NCBI RefSeq assembly: GCF_900096995.1
Contig: NZ_OANT01000002.1
Coordinates: 62,001-126,000, forward strand
Direction of reading: 5' to 3'
Origin: Acinetobacter puyangensis
Lineage (GTDB): Bacteria; Pseudomonadota; Gammaproteobacteria; Pseudomonadales; Moraxellaceae
DNA: 64,000 bases
Below, one piece after another: positions 62,907 through 64,000 of this stretch. Under the pieces are notes generated by a model. It saw only the letters and a program-made list of their open reading frames with translations, did not search any database and had not been told where the DNA came from. Numbering within the stretch: position 1 is the stretch's first letter; each line of letters begins with the position of its first letter. Position numbers and translations under genes: made by a program.

Positions 62907-64000
62907 TTATTTGCTTAGTGGACGTATGATAAAATCTTTTCGCGTTACGGTATATACCATTAACAGCACCCCAACAAAGGCAATACTACCGCCTGCCAGT
63001 CCAATTTGACTTAATCCTAAATGGCTGGTGACAATACCACCAAGTAAAGCGCCGCCACCAATCCCCACATTATAAAGAGAAGAATAGATTGCCATAGCAA
63101 CGTCTGTGGCATCGGAGGCTAGTCTTAATACTAAAGCCTGCATACTTAAGCCAAAACACATAATACCAATGCCCCAGAACATTGATACAACACTGATACC
63201 GAGATAACTTAATGCCATGGGCAATAAAAAAATTAGACATAAAGCAATGCCCATGCTGGATAAGACAGGAAATGCACGTGGTATCTTTGGGCTAAAGCGG
63301 CTAAATAGATATGAACCCAGAATGCCGGCAGCACCGTAAAAAAGTAATATAAATGTGGTTTGTTCTGAATCCAGATGAGAAATGGTTGCAGCAAAAGGCT
63401 CAATATAACTATAGGCAGTAAATTGTGCAGTAATGATCAACACAGTGATGATAAATACGCACACAAGTGCAGGGCGTTTAAATAATATCGGCAAGCTTGC
63501 CAGTGAACCAGCGTTTTTACTTGGCACGCGTGGCAAGGTTTTCATTAGGATAAAAGCGACCAGTGCGGCCAAGATACCAATCAACATAAAGGTATCACGC
63601 CAGCCAAAAACCTCACCAATAATACGTCCAAACGGGATTCCCAATACCAATGCCAGCACAGTACCTGTCGATAACAAACCCAAGGCCTGAGTCTCTTTAC
63701 CAGGTGGAGCGACCCGAACAGCAAGAGAGGCCGTAATCGACCAGAAAATTGCATGCGAAAATGCAATACCAATACGTCCCGCAATCAACACGTAGAAATT
63801 CCAGGCAATACTGGTAATTACATGGCTTAAAATAAATAATGTAAAAACTGCAATTAATAAACGTTTACGTTCCAGTTGTCGGGTGAGCAACATTAATGGA
63901 AGAGAGGTAAGCGAAACAACCCACGCATAGATCGTCAGCATAATCCCTGTATGCTCGACTTTCATTGAAAAACTTTCTGCAATATCACTGAGCAGGGCGA
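62907..64000 (-). CDS. sotB: MFS exporter, SotB-like, 5' end cut by the window
   Basis: The frame runs off the right edge of the window: codons for LLSDIAESFS precede the ATG at 63965, and SotB-type proteins carry this stretch after the first helix, so the true start lies outside. About 364 residues are visible with 11 or so helices; SotB-type segments are YAWVVSLTSLPLMLLTRQLERKRLL and WSITASLAVRVAPPGKETQALG. The family exports sugars, arabinose or drugs by proton antiport; the substrate here is not known. Confidence 0.87.
   Translation of the reverse strand, partial: ALLSDIAESFSMKVEHTGIMLTIYAWVVSLTSLPLMLLTRQLERKRLLIAVFTLFILSHVITSIAWNFYVLIAGRIGIAFSHAIFWSITASLAVRVAPPGKETQALGLLSTGTVLALVLGIPFGRIIGEVFGWRDTFMLIGILAALVAFILMKTLPRVPSKNAGSLASLPILFKRPALVCVFIITVLIITAQFTAYSYIEPFAATISHLDSEQTTFILLFYGAAGILGSYLFSRFSPKIPRAFPVLSSMGIALCLIFLLPMALSYLGISVVSMFWGIGIMCFGLSMQALVLRLASDATDVAMAIYSSLYNVGIGGGALLGGIVTSHLGLSQIGLAGGSIAFVGVLLMVYTVTRKDFIIRPLSK

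Noticed and set aside
1..64000. Insertion sequences, prophage, integrase or attachment sites
   Set aside because: No transposase, integrase or phage gene and no terminal repeats or target duplications were seen.

Overview
The window is chromosomal DNA of a gammaproteobacterium of the genus Acinetobacter, inferred from its AT-rich coding style, an Hfq with a very long glycine-rich tail, a Pseudomonas/Acinetobacter-type 533-residue isocitrate lyase, and many small Acinetobacter-style lipoproteins and regulators. I see no insertion sequence, prophage, integron or CRISPR array. Both ends cut through a gene: trhP on the left, and a SotB-like MFS exporter on the right.

Layout. 1-4.4 kb: tRNA hydroxylase trhP with its ferredoxin yfhL, a Mn-type superoxide dismutase with a Fur-box-like site, a macro-domain hydrolase and a COG0523 metallochaperone GTPase. 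4.4-9.2 kb: a CorC-type CBS protein, a LysR regulator and isocitrate lyase. 9.3-12.2 kb: a copper-type TonB receptor flanked by a small His-tailed membrane protein and a DUF2946 protein. 12.4-19.1 kb: SohB peptidase, a protein that may start at an AUU codon, an alpha/beta hydrolase, an M16 peptidase, a DUF3144 protein and tRNA-Ile2(CAU). 19.1-22.7 kb: LysR/TauE pair and a CsgG-DUF4810-DUF799 lipoprotein operon. 23-27.7 kb: a hydantoin/allantoin-type nitrogen module (GntR regulator, porin, NCS1 permease, racemase) with a sigma-54 promoter and a FadR-type palindrome. 27.7-36.9 kb: housekeeping genes (rlmKL, prfA, prmC, bioB) and small unknowns.

37.1-52.5 kb is the centrepiece: a guanidine (and probably biuret) assimilation system. 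A guanidine-I (ykkC) riboswitch precedes two DUF1989 proteins (carboxyguanidine deiminase), a urea-carboxylase-family guanidine carboxylase and a biuret-hydrolase-like enzyme. Then come a substrate-binding lipoprotein, a 40-residue leader protein, a NikR-fold regulator, allophanate hydrolase AtzF and a second substrate-binding lipoprotein. A convergent operon carries the ABC permease and ATPase, a 2-oxoglutarate oxygenase, an unknown protein and an EmrE-like exporter. Guanidine and biuret routes meet at allophanate, which AtzF splits to ammonia and CO2.

The most striking observation is regulatory. All four transcription units of this cluster carry a perfect inverted repeat GTATTAC-N14-GTAATAC (28 bp, the NikR operator geometry) beside a sigma-54 type -24/-12 promoter (TGGCAT-N5-TTGCT-like). 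The cluster encodes a NikR homologue whose nickel site is destroyed: of the four E. coli NikR ligands only the first His survives. I infer a repurposed, probably nickel-blind NikR paralogue controlling a nitrogen-scavenging regulon, stacked on sigma-54 and a guanidine riboswitch.

52.9-64 kb: a 45-residue membrane protein, an RluA-family pseudouridine synthase, the tsaE-mutL-miaA-hfq block, pyrC-rnt, a CPA1 Na+/H+ antiporter with a hairpin leader, an aldo/keto reductase and the truncated SotB-like exporter.
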